From Spongiactinospora sp. TRM90649 (GTDB lineage: Bacteria > Actinomycetota > Actinomycetes > Streptosporangiales > Streptosporangiaceae), in NCBI RefSeq assembly GCF_029382225.1, contig NZ_JARLTC010000002.1, forward strand, positions 186,001 to 250,000: a stretch of DNA of 64,000 bases, written 5' to 3'. The notes below the pieces were generated by a model that had not been told where the DNA came from, made no database searches, and was given only the letters and a program-made list of their open reading frames with translations. The first letter of the stretch is position 1. Each line of letters starts with the position of its first letter. Below are positions 51,301-60,215 of this stretch, piece by piece. The translations under genes and the position numbers were made by a program.

Positions 51301-52662
51301 ATGACCACGCACACGCCCACGACGCCTGCCCGGCTCAGCGACGAGGCGGTGATCCCCCTACGCACCCTCGACCCGGCCGCCGACCTGAACGACCTGGACG
51401 ACCTGGACGACCTGGACTGGCTGGACGACGCGATCGGTGACGCGCGGGTGGTGGCCATCGGCGAAGGCGCGCACTACAACCGCGAGTCCTACGAGCTGCG
51501 TCACCGCCTCCTGCGCCGGCTGGCCGAGCGGCACGGATTCAGCGCCTACGCGATGGAGACCGGCTTCACCGAGGGCCGCCGTACCGACGCCTGGGTCCGT
51601 GGCGGCGACGACCGGCTCGACGAGATCATGGCGAGCGGCCTGACCTCACTGACGGGCCTGTGGCGGCAGATGGGCGCCCACCTGGAGTGGATGCGGCGGC
51701 ACAACGCCACCGCCGACCGTCCCGTCGGCTTCTACGGCATCGACCTGGGCGGTCAGAACGCCTCCCTGATCCCCGCCCTGGACGCCGTGCTCGCCTACCT
51801 GCCGCAGGCCGACCCCGGCTTCCGGATCGACCCGGCCCTCCGCGAGACGGCCACGGCCTTCGCGGCGACCTCGGCGTTCGCCGCCCCCGCGACCATGGCC
51901 GTCTACGCCCAGCTCCCTGCCGGGACGAAGGACGCGCTGACCGCCGCCCTCGCCGGCCTCGCCGAGCGCATGAAGGGACGGCGCCTGGAGTACGTCCGGC
52001 GCACCACCGCCGAGGACTACGAATGCGCGCTGCGATCCATGCGCCACGTGCTCACCCTGGACTCGGTCATCCGCGGCATGACCGGCGGCGACCAGCAGAC
52101 CGTCCTCTACAACCGCGACGCCGAGATCGCCGGCACGGTCGAATGGATCCTGCGCCGGCACGAGCGGATCGTCCTGGCCGCCCACAACGGCCACGTCCAG
52201 CGCGGCCCCGCCACGCTCCCCGGCATGGACCCGGTGACCCCGCTGGGGATGCACCTGGCCGACCGGCTCGGCGCGGACTACCTGGTCATCGGCGCCACCC
52301 TGGGAACCGGCCACATGCTCAACTCCGACGCCGCGGCCTTCCAGGCCGGCGCCCTCTTCGCGCCGATGGAACCCCCGCGGCCCGGCAGCCTCGACGCCCT
52401 CATGCACGCCAGCCACGACGGCCTTTTCGCCACCGATCTGCGACGGCTGTCGCCGCACGACGCCGCCGCCGTCCGGGACGCCACCGTGCAACGCGCCGGT
52501 CTCGGCGAGCACTACTCCCCCGTGCGCGCGCTGGACGCCTACGACGTCCTGGTGCACCTGCCTCACGTCACGGGCGCCGACCCCGACAAGGCCGCGCTCG
52601 CCTGCTCACCGCCGGAGGTGCGGGAGGTGTTCTCGGCGTATGAGGCCGACCAGGGAGTGTGA
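51301..52662 (+). CDS. Erythromycin esterase-family protein
   Basis: 453 residues. AIGEGAHYNRESYELRHRLL carries the catalytic-type Glu/His of EreA/EreB-like enzymes, with SAYAMETGFTEGRR and VLAAHNGHVQRG further on. Ere enzymes open macrolide lactones; many environmental homologues act on other substrates. An LDDLDDLDDLD-like run near residue 30 is low-complexity. GGGAGG upstream of ATG 51301 is a strong ribosome-binding site. It is probably controlled by the divergent regulator. Confidence 0.88.
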   Translation: MTTHTPTTPARLSDEAVIPLRTLDPAADLNDLDDLDDLDWLDDAIGDARVVAIGEGAHYNRESYELRHRLLRRLAERHGFSAYAMETGFTEGRRTDAWVRGGDDRLDEIMASGLTSLTGLWRQMGAHLEWMRRHNATADRPVGFYGIDLGGQNASLIPALDAVLAYLPQADPGFRIDPALRETATAFAATSAFAAPATMAVYAQLPAGTKDALTAALAGLAERMKGRRLEYVRRTTAEDYECALRSMRHVLTLDSVIRGMTGGDQQTVLYNRDAEIAGTVEWILRRHERIVLAAHNGHVQRGPATLPGMDPVTPLGMHLADRLGADYLVIGATLGTGHMLNSDAAAFQAGALFAPMEPPRPGSLDALMHASHDGLFATDLRRLSPHDAAAVRDATVQRAGLGEHYSPVRALDAYDVLVHLPHVTGADPDKAALACSPPEVREVFSAYEADQGV

Positions 52663-52738
52663 GATAGGGGAGAAGGAAACCGATCCTATTCTGTAGAGCG
52701 TGATAGATCGGGGCCCATCGGTATCGGGATCGGCGTAG

Positions 52739-53038
52739 TTGCGCATCACGCGGGCGAACGCGCGCTTCCAGCAGTGGCAGGCGCTGCTGGGCAACCGGTC
52801 CAAGCGGCAGCGGGCAAGGGAGTTCCTGATCCAGGGCGTGCGCCCGATCAGCCTGGCGATCGAGTTCGGCTGGCCGGTGCACGCGCTCATCTACGACGCC
52901 GAGCGACCGCTGTCGAGCTGGGCGAGGCAGACGCTGAAGGCGGCCGGCTCGGCCAGCTCACTGAACGCCGCCAGCGCGGCGACGGTGATGCTGTACGAGG
53001 CCGCCCGCCAACGCCGCAGCGGAACGAGCGGCACCTGA
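52739..53038 (+). pseudogene. Internally deleted TrmH/SpoU-family RNA methyltransferase
   Basis: About 99 codons from TTG 52739. The first 65 match the N-terminal RNA-binding part (RFQQWQALLGNRSKRQRARE), and the last 30 match the C-terminal end of the SpoU domain (SASSLNAASAATVMLYEAAR, the motif-3 asparagine loop). The roughly 150 residues between, with the knotted SAM-binding core, are missing, and the join keeps frame. It cannot methylate. It may be a decayed gene or a residual RNA-binding fragment. Confidence 0.75.
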
Positions 53039-53112
53039 TGAGCCACCGGTCGCGCGCCCCCAGGCCCCGGACGGCACCGGGCCCAGCCCCGGACTAGCCG
53101 CCGCAAATGGCG

Positions 53113-53137
53113 ACGCCCCCGGAGGGCCTGGGGGCGT
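53113..53137. terminator. Hairpin between convergent TrmH remnant and bacterioferritin
   Basis: ACGCCCCC and GGGGGCGT form a perfect 8-bp stem around a 9-nt loop, 12 bp from the bacterioferritin stop. It is a likely terminator for that gene. Confidence 0.65.
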
Positions 53138-53148
53138 GAGGGCGCCGG

Positions 53149-53634
53149 TCAGTCGTCGCCGGAGGGGGGTTCCGCGAAGCGGGCCAGGTAGAGCTGTTCG
53201 CCCAGGCTCTGGATGAGCCCCAGCTCGGTCTCCAGGTAGTCAATGTGCTTCTCTTCGTCTTCCAGGATGTCCTCGAAGATGCGGGCCGACGTGGCGTCGC
53301 CCTTCTCGCGCATCAGGATGATCGCGGGCTTCAGCCGCTTGATCACACCGAGCTCCAGGTCAAGGTCCGCCTGGAGCTGTTCGGGGACGGTCTGGCCGAC
53401 CGCGATGGTGCCCAGCCGCTGGTAGTTGGGCAGCCCCTCCAGGAAGAGAATCCGGTCGGTGAGCCTTTCGGCGTGCCGCATCTCCTCGAAGGACTCGGCA
53501 CGCGTGTGCTCGGCCAGTTTGAAGTAACCCCAGTTCTCCTGCATTTTCGCGTGCAGGAAATACTGGTTGATCGCGGTCAGCTCAGATGTGAGCTGCTCGT
53601 TGAGCAGTTCGATGATCTGCTTGTCGCCCTGCAT
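53149..53634 (-). CDS. bfr: Bacterioferritin
   Basis: 161 residues. A four-helix ferritin-like protein: LNEQLTSELTAINQYFLHAK, EEMRHAERLTDRILFLEGLP (ferroxidase Glu, His and the heme-binding Met) and FEDILEDEEKHIDYLETEL (second ferroxidase site). It stores iron as ferric mineral in a 24-mer cage with heme between subunits. It lies 16 bp after the ferredoxin gene on the same strand, so both share the iron-box-controlled promoter. Confidence 0.96.
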   Translation of the reverse strand: MQGDKQIIELLNEQLTSELTAINQYFLHAKMQENWGYFKLAEHTRAESFEEMRHAERLTDRILFLEGLPNYQRLGTIAVGQTVPEQLQADLDLELGVIKRLKPAIILMREKGDATSARIFEDILEDEEKHIDYLETELGLIQSLGEQLYLARFAEPPSGDD

Positions 53635-53650
53635 TGGCAGGCCCCTCGTG

Positions 53651-53830
53651 CTATACGGTCGGTACCAATTCCTCGGACCGTTTCAGGATCGCACAGATCC
53701 TGCGCACGCAAGATGCACAGTCGCCCCCGGCGCCCGTAGTGTCGCGGATCTGCCGCGCCGACCTCGCGCCGGAGGCGATGCAGTCATGGACCTCATTCTC
53801 CGTGACCGCACGGCAAACGCACACGTACAT
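53651..53830 (-). CDS. bfd: Bacterioferritin-associated ferredoxin
   Basis: 59 residues from ATG 53830. CVCRAVTENEVHDCI and GGDCASCVRRI give the C-x-C ... C-x2-C pattern of the BFD-like [2Fe-2S] fold. It reduces ferric iron in bacterioferritin to release it. Two iron-regulator boxes lie just upstream. It is too short for many gene finders but its four Cys, context and order with bfr are convincing. Confidence 0.93.
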   Translation of the reverse strand: MYVCVCRAVTENEVHDCIASGARSARQIRDTTGAGGDCASCVRRICAILKRSEELVPTV

Positions 53831-53865
53831 GGCTGGGGAGGGGCCTTTCAAGCGTGGATCTTCCC

Positions 53866-53884
53866 TTAGGTTAGGCACACCTAA
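53866..53884. promoter_or_regulatory. IdeR/DmdR-type iron box 1
   Basis: TTAGGTTAGGCACACCTAA matches the IdeR/DtxR consensus TTAGGTTAGGCTAACCTAA except in two central positions. It lies 36 bp before the ferredoxin start. Iron-loaded IdeR would repress here, which suits Bfd (needed for iron release when iron is low). Confidence 0.85.
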
Positions 53885-53895
53885 GGTAACCCACA

Positions 53896-53914
53896 TTGGT
53901 AAGGCTTGCCTACG
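53896..53914. promoter_or_regulatory. IdeR/DmdR-type iron box 2 (weaker)
   Basis: TTGGTAAGGCTTGCCTACG keeps the GGTAAGGCTTGCCTA inverted core of the DtxR family and starts 30 bp from box 1. Tandem boxes imply cooperative repression; the second could instead activate bacterioferritin, as seen with tandem IdeR sites in mycobacteria. Confidence 0.6.
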
Positions 53915-53932
53915 TGAGCTAAGCCACAATTC

Positions 53933-54535
53933 CTAACCCAATCCGCGGGCGGCCTCCGCCGCGATCGTGGTGTCGTCGCCGTGGCCGGTTCGCACCACGG
54001 TTTCGCCGGGCAGGCTGAACAACCGGATTCTGATCGACTCGACGATGGTGTCGTGTGAGGAGTACGACCGTCCGGTGGCTCCCGGCCCTCCGTTGAAGAG
54101 CGTGTCGCCGGTGAAGACGGTGCCGAGGCCGGGGGCGTGCAGGCAGACCGCGCCCGGGGAGTGGCCGGGGGTGTGCAGGACCTCCAGCCTGACATCGCCG
54201 ACGTGCAGGGCCTCGCCGTCCTGGAGCGGTTCGTACGGCAGGCTCTCGCCGTACTCCATCTTCCACAGCACGTCGTCTTCGGGATGCAACCGGACCACCG
54301 CGCCCGTGGCCTCGACGACGCCGCGCGCCGCGTTGATGTGGTCGTTGTGGGCGTGGGTGCAGACCACGGCCTTGAGCCGCCGGTCGCCGACCGCCGCGAG
54401 GATCGCCGCCGGGTCGTGGGCGGCGTCGATGACGATGACCTCCTCGTCGGACCCGACGATCCAGACGTTGTTGTCGACCTCCCAGGTGCCGCCGTCCAGG
54501 GCGAACACGCCGGAGGTGACCACGCGCTCGATCAC
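53933..54535 (-). CDS. MBL-fold metallo-hydrolase, partner of mycothiol formaldehyde dehydrogenase
   Basis: 200 residues. [17 protein letters not shown] is the HxHxDH metal motif, with later [11 protein letters not shown] and [11 protein letters not shown] supplying further ligands. It starts with GTG 54535 overlapping the dehydrogenase stop as GTGA. This order (mscR then MBL hydrolase) is conserved in actinobacteria (Rv2259-Rv2260 in M. tuberculosis). It probably hydrolyses S-formylmycothiol to formate and mycothiol. Confidence 0.88.
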   Translation of the reverse strand: MIERVVTSGVFALDGGTWEVDNNVWIVGSDEEVIVIDAAHDPAAILAAVGDRRLKAVVCTHAHNDHINAARGVVEATGAVVRLHPEDDVLWKMEYGESLPYEPLQDGEALHVGDVRLEVLHTPGHSPGAVCLHAPGLGTVFTGDTLFNGGPGATGRSYSSHDTIVESIRIRLFSLPGETVVRTGHGDDTTIAAEAARGLG

Positions 54536-55617
54536 AGGACCACCACCGAGCGCAGGACCTCGCCCCTGCCCATCTTGGCGAACGCCTCCTCGACCTCGCC
54601 GAGCGCGATGGTCTCGGTCACGAACCCGTCGAGGTTGAGCCGTCCCTGCAGGTAGAGGTCGATCAGCATGGGGAAGTCGCGGGACGGCAGGCAGTCGCCG
54701 TACCAGGACGACTTGAGCGCCCCGCCCCTGCCGAACACGTCGAGCAGCGGCAGTTCGAGCGTCATATCCGGGGTGGGCACGCCCACCAGCACCACGGTCC
54801 CGGCCAGGTCGCGGGCGTAGAAGGCCTGCTTGTAGGTCTCGGGACGGCCGACCGCCTCGATCACCACGTCGGCGCCATTACCGTCGGTCAGCTCGCGGAT
54901 GCCCTCGACCGGGTCGGCGCCGCGTGAGTTGATCGTGTGGGTGGCGCCGAACTCGCGCGCCCACTCCAGCTTGCGGTCGTCCACGTCGACGGCGATGATC
55001 CGCCGCGCGCCCGCCAGGGACGCGCCGAGGACGGCGGCGTTGCCGACGCCGCCGCAGCCGATCACGGCCACGGAGTCGCCCCTGGTGACCCCGCCGGTGT
55101 TGATGGCGGCGCCGAGGCCGGCCATCACGCCGCAGCCGAGCAGCCCGGCGACGGCGGGCGCGGCGGCCGGGTCCACCTTGGTGCACTGGCCCGCGGCGAC
55201 GAGGGTCTTCTCCAGGAAGGCGCCGATGCCGAGCGCGGGGCTCAGTTCGGTGCCGTCGGCGAGGGTCATCTTCTGCTTGGCGTTGTGGGTGTTGAAGCAA
55301 TACCAGGGGCGTCCGCGCAGGCAGGCGCGGCAGTTGCCGCAGACCGCGCGCCAGTTGAGGATCACGTAGTCGCCGGGCGCGACGGTGTCGACGCCCTGGC
55401 CGACGGCCTCGACGATCCCGGCGGCCTCATGGCCGAGCAGGAAGGGGAAGTCGTCGTTGATGCCGCCCTCTCGGTAGTGCAGGTCGGTGTGGCAGACGCC
55501 GCACGCCTGCACGTTCACCACCGCCTCACCGGGGCCCGGGTCGGGCACCACGACGGTCTCCAGCGAGACCGGTTCGCCCTTGCCCCGCGCGATCACACCT
55601 TGGACTTCGTACGGCAT
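54532..55617 (-). CDS. mscR: S-(hydroxymethyl)mycothiol dehydrogenase
   Basis: 361 residues from ATG 55617 behind GAGG. Zinc-type alcohol dehydrogenase: [15 protein letters not shown] (Cys39 and loop), [13 protein letters not shown], the structural zinc region [15 protein letters not shown], and the NAD site [16 protein letters not shown]. It oxidises the formaldehyde-mycothiol adduct and is also able to reduce S-nitrosomycothiol. The neighbour MBL hydrolase completes formaldehyde detoxification. This also indicates a mycothiol-making actinomycete. Confidence 0.92.
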   Translation of the reverse strand: MPYEVQGVIARGKGEPVSLETVVVPDPGPGEAVVNVQACGVCHTDLHYREGGINDDFPFLLGHEAAGIVEAVGQGVDTVAPGDYVILNWRAVCGNCRACLRGRPWYCFNTHNAKQKMTLADGTELSPALGIGAFLEKTLVAAGQCTKVDPAAAPAVAGLLGCGVMAGLGAAINTGGVTRGDSVAVIGCGGVGNAAVLGASLAGARRIIAVDVDDRKLEWAREFGATHTINSRGADPVEGIRELTDGNGADVVIEAVGRPETYKQAFYARDLAGTVVLVGVPTPDMTLELPLLDVFGRGGALKSSWYGDCLPSRDFPMLIDLYLQGRLNLDGFVTETIALGEVEEAFAKMGRGEVLRSVVVL

Positions 55618-55674
55618 CGTGCACCCCTCAGCTCTCGGCAACACCGTCAAACGATCACTATTGGCGCCCTGCGG

Positions 55675-56199
55675 TCAAGCAGGGCGGTTCCTGGCTTCGA
55701 CCTCGCCGTCCGAGGCGTCCTCGACCAGGCGGAAGAGCTGCGCGCGCACCTCCTGGATGCTCGGGATGTCGCGCAGCGCGATCTGCCCGCGCTCCCCCGC
55801 CGACTCCACGGTCAGCGTGCCGCAGCCGAGCATCCGTTCGACCAGGGTCTGGTCGGAGCTGACCGTGTTGACCTTCGTCATCGGGATCTCGTCGGTGGAC
55901 TTGTTCAGCACCCCGGTGCTGATCGTGAAACGGTGCGTGGTCAGCACATAGGCGGTGTTCTTCCACCGCAGGTAGGGCACGAAGGCCCAGACCGTGAGCA
56001 GGATTACGGCGATCACCGCGATGGCGATCCGGGCGTACGTGGCGTACTCGAAGCCGTCCGGGACGAAGAAGATCCCCGCCCCGGAGGCGAGCACGATGAC
56101 GACGAGGGCGATGAACGGGACGATCAGCCGCTTCCAATGCGGATGGAAGGAGCTGATCCGCAGCTCGCCCTCGGTCAGATGGTGATCTGGGAGACCCAT
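55675..56199 (-). CDS. Bacterial PH-domain (bPH2/DUF304) membrane protein
   Basis: 174 residues. Two membrane helices near the N-terminus (WKRLIVPFIALVVIVLASG and IAIAVIAVILLTVWAFVPYL) are followed by a PH-like domain with WKNTAYVLTTHRFTISTGVL and GTLTVESAGERG, the bPH2 (YdbS/DUF304) signature. Function of the family is unclear; YdbS is linked to antimicrobial resistance in Bacillus. It lies in the usual actinomycete order next to birA. Confidence 0.88.
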   Translation of the reverse strand: MGLPDHHLTEGELRISSFHPHWKRLIVPFIALVVIVLASGAGIFFVPDGFEYATYARIAIAVIAVILLTVWAFVPYLRWKNTAYVLTTHRFTISTGVLNKSTDEIPMTKVNTVSSDQTLVERMLGCGTLTVESAGERGQIALRDIPSIQEVRAQLFRLVEDASDGEVEARNRPA

Positions 56200-56287
56200 G
56201 CGGGAAATCGTGGCACGGCCGGGCCTCGCCCCGCCACGACCTCCCGCTGCGTCTCTGGCAACGACTAGGTCTCGTCCAAGCGAACGG

Positions 56288-57124
56288 CTAGGACTCGTCG
56301 CGACGGACGTGGACGACGTCGCCCGCGCTCAGGGCGTGTTCCCTGCCGTCGGCGCGGACGATCAGGCAGCCGTTCTCGTCCACGTCGGTCGCGGGGCCGG
56401 TCAGCGTGCCGCCGCCGGGCAGGTCGACGCGCACCTCGGTGCCCACCGTGGCGGAGGCCGTCAGGTAGGCGCTGCGCAGGCCGCTGGCCTCCGGGTCGCC
56501 GTCGGCGGCGACCCAGTCGCGGTAGTGGGCCTCGAACTCGCGCAGCACGGCGCGCAGCAGCGGGTCGCGGTCGAGGCAGGCGGCCTTCTCCTCGGCGAGC
56601 GAGGTGGCGGTCTCCACGGGCAGTTCGTCGCCGTGCAGGCTGACGTTGAGCCCGACGCCGACGATCACCGCGGTCTCGACCCGCTCGGCGAGGATGCCGG
56701 CCAGCTTGCGCTCGCCGATCAGCAGGTCGTTGGGCCACTTGAGGCGGACGTCGGTCTCGGCCAGGCGGCGCACGGCGGTGGCGGTGGCCAGGCCGGTGAG
56801 CAGCGGCAGCCAGCCGATTCTGGGCGGCGGGACGCCGGGGCGCAGCACCATGGAGAACATCAACGCGGAGCGCGGCGGCGTGGTCCAGGAACGGCCCAGC
56901 CGTCCCCGTCCGGCCGTCTGCAGCTCGGCGACCAGCACGGCGCCCTCGTCGGCGGCCGGCGTGGCCCCTTCGCGGACGGCGGCGGCCAGGTCGGCGTTGG
57001 TGGAGCCGGTCTCCTCCACCACGGTGACGCTCGTCCACAGTCCGCCGGGACGGACGAGCGCGCGGGTCAGCGCCTCCTGCGAGAGCGGAGGCCGGTCAAG
57101 ATCGGAATAGGGCGAGTCAGCCAC
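56288..57124 (-). CDS. birA: Biotin--[acetyl-CoA-carboxylase] ligase
   Basis: 278 residues. VEETGSTNADLAAAVREGA, QTAGRGRLGRSWTTPP (the GRGRxG biotinyl-AMP loop) and LKWPNDLLIGERKLAGIL are the catalytic motifs, and a small C-terminal SH3-like domain follows. There is no N-terminal helix-turn-helix, so this is a class I ligase that attaches biotin without acting as repressor. It starts 29 bp from the divergent molybdoenzyme gene. Confidence 0.95.
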   Translation of the reverse strand: MADSPYSDLDRPPLSQEALTRALVRPGGLWTSVTVVEETGSTNADLAAAVREGATPAADEGAVLVAELQTAGRGRLGRSWTTPPRSALMFSMVLRPGVPPPRIGWLPLLTGLATATAVRRLAETDVRLKWPNDLLIGERKLAGILAERVETAVIVGVGLNVSLHGDELPVETATSLAEEKAACLDRDPLLRAVLREFEAHYRDWVAADGDPEASGLRSAYLTASATVGTEVRVDLPGGGTLTGPATDVDENGCLIVRADGREHALSAGDVVHVRRDES

Positions 57125-57153
57125 CCTGCCATCATGCCCGCGTCAGGGAGAAG

Positions 57154-59376
57154 ATGGGGGACATGAAGAAACTTCTGGATCCGCGCAACTGGGCGAGCCT
57201 CAAGCCGTTCGGGCTCGGCGAGCGCAAGCCCAACAACTACCTGGAGCTGCTGAAGGCCTTCAGGTCGGTCAAGGGCAACCGGCGCTACGCGTTGCGCATC
57301 CTGAACCAGGGCACCTGCGATGGCTGTGCCCTGGGCACGCGTGGCATGCGTGACTGGACGATGAACGAGATCCACCTTTGCAACATCCGGCTGCGGCTGC
57401 TCCAACTGAACACCATGCCGGCGCTCGACACCTCCGTGCTGGCCGACGTCTCGGCCCTGTCCGGCAAGCGCAGCGCCGAACTGCGCGACCTGGGGCGTTT
57501 GCCCTATCCCATGCTGCGGCGCGCCGGAGAGCCCGGTTTCACCCGAGTGAGCTGGGACGACGCCCTGCGGATCGCGGCCGACGGGCTGCGCGGCAAGCGC
57601 TTCGGCACCTATCTGACCAGCCGTGGCGTGCCCAACGAGAACTACTTCGCGGCGCAGAAGTCGGTGCGCGCGATGGGCTCGGCCGCCATCGACAACGCCG
57701 CCCGGATCTGCCACTCGCCCTCGACGGTGGCGCTCAAGGAGACCGTCGGCGTCGCGGCCACCACCTGCTCCTACACCGACTGGATCGGCAGCGACCTGAT
57801 CGTGTTCATCGGGTCGAACCCATCGAACAACCAGCCGGTGGCGATGAAGTACCTGTATCACGCGAAAAAGGAGGGCACCCGGATCGCGATGGTCAACACC
57901 TACCGCGAGCCCGGGATGGAACGTTACTGGGTGCCCTCCAACGTCGAGTCCGCCGTGTTCGGCACGAAGATCACCGACCACTTCTACGGCGTGAACATCG
58001 GCGGCGACGCCGCCTTCCTGAACGGCGTGCTGAAGCACCTGATCGAGAACGACTGGCAGGACAAGGCGTTCATCGACGCGCACACCACCGGCTTCGCCGA
58101 GACGGCCGACGCGGTGAAGGCCATGTCGTGGAAGGACCTGGAGGCCCGCTCCGGCGCCACCAAGGAGCGGATGCTCGACCTGGCCAGGCGGCTCGGCGAG
58201 GCGCGCTCGGCCGTACTGGTCTGGTCGATGGGCATCACCCAGCACACCAACGGCGAGGACAACGTCCGGGCGATCGTCAACCTGGGGCTGGCGCGTGGGT
58301 TCGTCGGGCGCGAGAAGTGCGGGCTGATGCCGATCCGCGGGCACAGCGGCGTGCAGGGCGGGGCCGAGATGGGCGCGTACGCCACGGGCCTGCCCGGCGG
58401 TCTGCCGGTCACCCCGGAGAACGCCGCCCGGTTCACCGAGCTGTGGGGGTTCGAGGTGCCCGACGCCCCCGGGCTCACCGCCACCGACATGATCGACGCG
58501 GCGTACGCCCGCGAGCTCGACGCGCTGATCTCCTCCGGCGGCAACTTCCTTGAGGTGCTGCCGGACCCGGAGCACTGCCGGGAAGCGCTGTCCAGGCTCC
58601 CGCTGCGCGTCCACATCGACATCGTGCTGTCGTCGCAGATGCTCGTGCCCGGCGCGGGCGACGTGCTGCTGCTGCCCGCCCAGACCCGTTACGAGATGGT
58701 CGGCGGGGTCACCGAGACCTCCACCGAGCGGCGGATCATCTACTCCCCGGAGGTCGAGGGGCCGAGGATCGCCGAGGCGTGGCCGGAGTGGAAGATCTTC
58801 ACCGAGCTGGCCGGGCGGGTGCGTCCGGAGATCGCCTCGAAGGTCTCCTACACCGGCACCGCGCAGATCCGCGCCGACATCGAGCGGGCCGTGCCGTTCT
58901 ACCAGGGCATCGCGGGCCTGTCGAAGTTCGGCGACAGCGTGCAGTACGGCGGGCGCCACCTGTGCGCGGACGGCCGCTTCCCCACCCCCGACGAGCGGGC
59001 CCGTTTCTCCACCGTGCCGGTGCCCACGGCCGAGCGTCCCGACGGCGCGTTCATGGTGGCCACCCGGCGCGGCAAGCAGTTCAACAGCATGGTCCACGAG
59101 CGCCGCGACGGCTTCAACGGCGCCACCCGCGAGGCCGTGCTGATGAGCGCCTACGACGCCGACCGGCTCGGGCTGCCCGACGGCACGCCGATCGAGCTGC
59201 GCGGGCACGACGACCGGACCTTCCACGGCGTGGTGCTGCGCGCCCCGCTCACGCCGGGGAACCTGCAGGTCCACTGGCCGGAGGGCAACGTGCTGCTGGA
59301 CGAGGCCCGCCGCTCCCCCGATGCCCGCATCCCCGACTACAACGCGCTCGTCACCGTGTCCAGGCGACCGCGGTGA
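57154..59376 (+). CDS. FdhF/YdeP-family molybdopterin oxidoreductase
   Basis: 740 residues. NQGTCDGCALGTRG (Cys55, Cys58) is the reduced N-terminal Cys set of the YdeP group, which lacks the full [4Fe-4S] motif of other formate dehydrogenases. GLMPIRGHSGVQGGAEMGAY and the molybdopterin-dinucleotide-binding domain from about 620 are as in the family. YdeP-type proteins are linked to acid resistance and formate/hydrogen metabolism, but the substrate is not settled. ATG 57163 is an alternative start. It is coupled to fdhD by GTGA overlap, which supports a formate-dehydrogenase-like cofactor. Confidence 0.88.
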   Translation: MGDMKKLLDPRNWASLKPFGLGERKPNNYLELLKAFRSVKGNRRYALRILNQGTCDGCALGTRGMRDWTMNEIHLCNIRLRLLQLNTMPALDTSVLADVSALSGKRSAELRDLGRLPYPMLRRAGEPGFTRVSWDDALRIAADGLRGKRFGTYLTSRGVPNENYFAAQKSVRAMGSAAIDNAARICHSPSTVALKETVGVAATTCSYTDWIGSDLIVFIGSNPSNNQPVAMKYLYHAKKEGTRIAMVNTYREPGMERYWVPSNVESAVFGTKITDHFYGVNIGGDAAFLNGVLKHLIENDWQDKAFIDAHTTGFAETADAVKAMSWKDLEARSGATKERMLDLARRLGEARSAVLVWSMGITQHTNGEDNVRAIVNLGLARGFVGREKCGLMPIRGHSGVQGGAEMGAYATGLPGGLPVTPENAARFTELWGFEVPDAPGLTATDMIDAAYARELDALISSGGNFLEVLPDPEHCREALSRLPLRVHIDIVLSSQMLVPGAGDVLLLPAQTRYEMVGGVTETSTERRIIYSPEVEGPRIAEAWPEWKIFTELAGRVRPEIASKVSYTGTAQIRADIERAVPFYQGIAGLSKFGDSVQYGGRHLCADGRFPTPDERARFSTVPVPTAERPDGAFMVATRRGKQFNSMVHERRDGFNGATREAVLMSAYDADRLGLPDGTPIELRGHDDRTFHGVVLRAPLTPGNLQVHWPEGNVLLDEARRSPDARIPDYNALVTVSRRPR

Positions 59377-60215
59377 CCGTGCGCAAGGGACCGACCACCC
59401 GGACCCGCGTTCGCGAGGTCACCCCTGAGCGGGTCCGGGAGCGCCGCGACGACCTGGCCACCGAGGAGCCGCTGGAGATCCGCGTGCAGGCGGGCGGTGA
59501 GCGGCGCACCCTGGCGATCACCATGCGGACCCCGGGGGCGGACTTCGAGCTGGCCGCCGGGTTCCTGCACGGCGAGGGCGTGGCGGGTCCGGGCGGGATC
59601 GCGGCGATCGGGTACTGCACGGACGAGGACGTGCCGCCCGAGGCGCGGTACAACACGGTCACGGTGCGGCTGGAGGCGGCGACCCTGCCTGACCTGCCAT
59701 CCCTTGACCGGCATTTCATGACATCAAGCGCCTGCGGAGTGTGCGGAACCGCCTCCATCGATGCCCTTCGCGCCCGCCGTCCGGCCGTCCCCCCGGGGGC
59801 CGACGGGCTGAAGATCGCGCCGGCCGTCCTGTACGAGCTGCCGGACCGGCTGCGCGCCGCGCAGAGCGTGTTCGGCAAGACCGGCGGCCTGCACGCCTCC
59901 GGGCTGTTCACCCCGGACGGCGCGCAGGTGGCCGTCCGCGAGGACGTCGGACGGCACAACGCGCTGGACAAACTGGTCGGCTGGGCGCTGCTCGACGGCC
60001 TGCTGCCGCTGCGCGACCACGTGCTGCTGGTCAGCGGGCGCACCAGCTACGAGATCGTGCAGAAGGCGGTGGTCGCCGGGATCCCGGTGGTGTGCGGGGT
60101 GTCCGCGCCGTCCTCCCTGGCCGTGGAACTGGCCAGGGAGTTCGGCCTGACGCTCGCCGGCTTCCTGCGCGGCGAGCGGGTCAACCTCTACACCTGCCCG
60201 GAGCGCATCATGTGA
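59373..60215 (+). CDS. fdhD: Formate dehydrogenase accessory sulfurtransferase
   Basis: 280 residues from GTG 59373. TSSACGVCGTASIDAL carries Cys121 and Cys124 of the sulfur-carrying loop, and REDVGRHNALDKLVGWALL, SGRTSYEIVQKAVVAGIP are further signatures. FdhD takes sulfur from a cysteine desulfurase to the molybdenum-bis-MGD cofactor of formate-dehydrogenase-like enzymes, here surely the product just upstream. The stop is one base from the convergent ppc stop. Confidence 0.94.
   Translation: MTVRKGPTTRTRVREVTPERVRERRDDLATEEPLEIRVQAGGERRTLAITMRTPGADFELAAGFLHGEGVAGPGGIAAIGYCTDEDVPPEARYNTVTVRLEAATLPDLPSLDRHFMTSSACGVCGTASIDALRARRPAVPPGADGLKIAPAVLYELPDRLRAAQSVFGKTGGLHASGLFTPDGAQVAVREDVGRHNALDKLVGWALLDGLLPLRDHVLLVSGRTSYEIVQKAVVAGIPVVCGVSAPSSLAVELAREFGLTLAGFLRGERVNLYTCPERIM

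Noticed and set aside
57067..59274. 735-codon open frame opposite the molybdoenzyme gene
   Set aside because: Same reason: the plus-strand protein has clear molybdopterin-family motifs and coding bias; the antisense frame has none.
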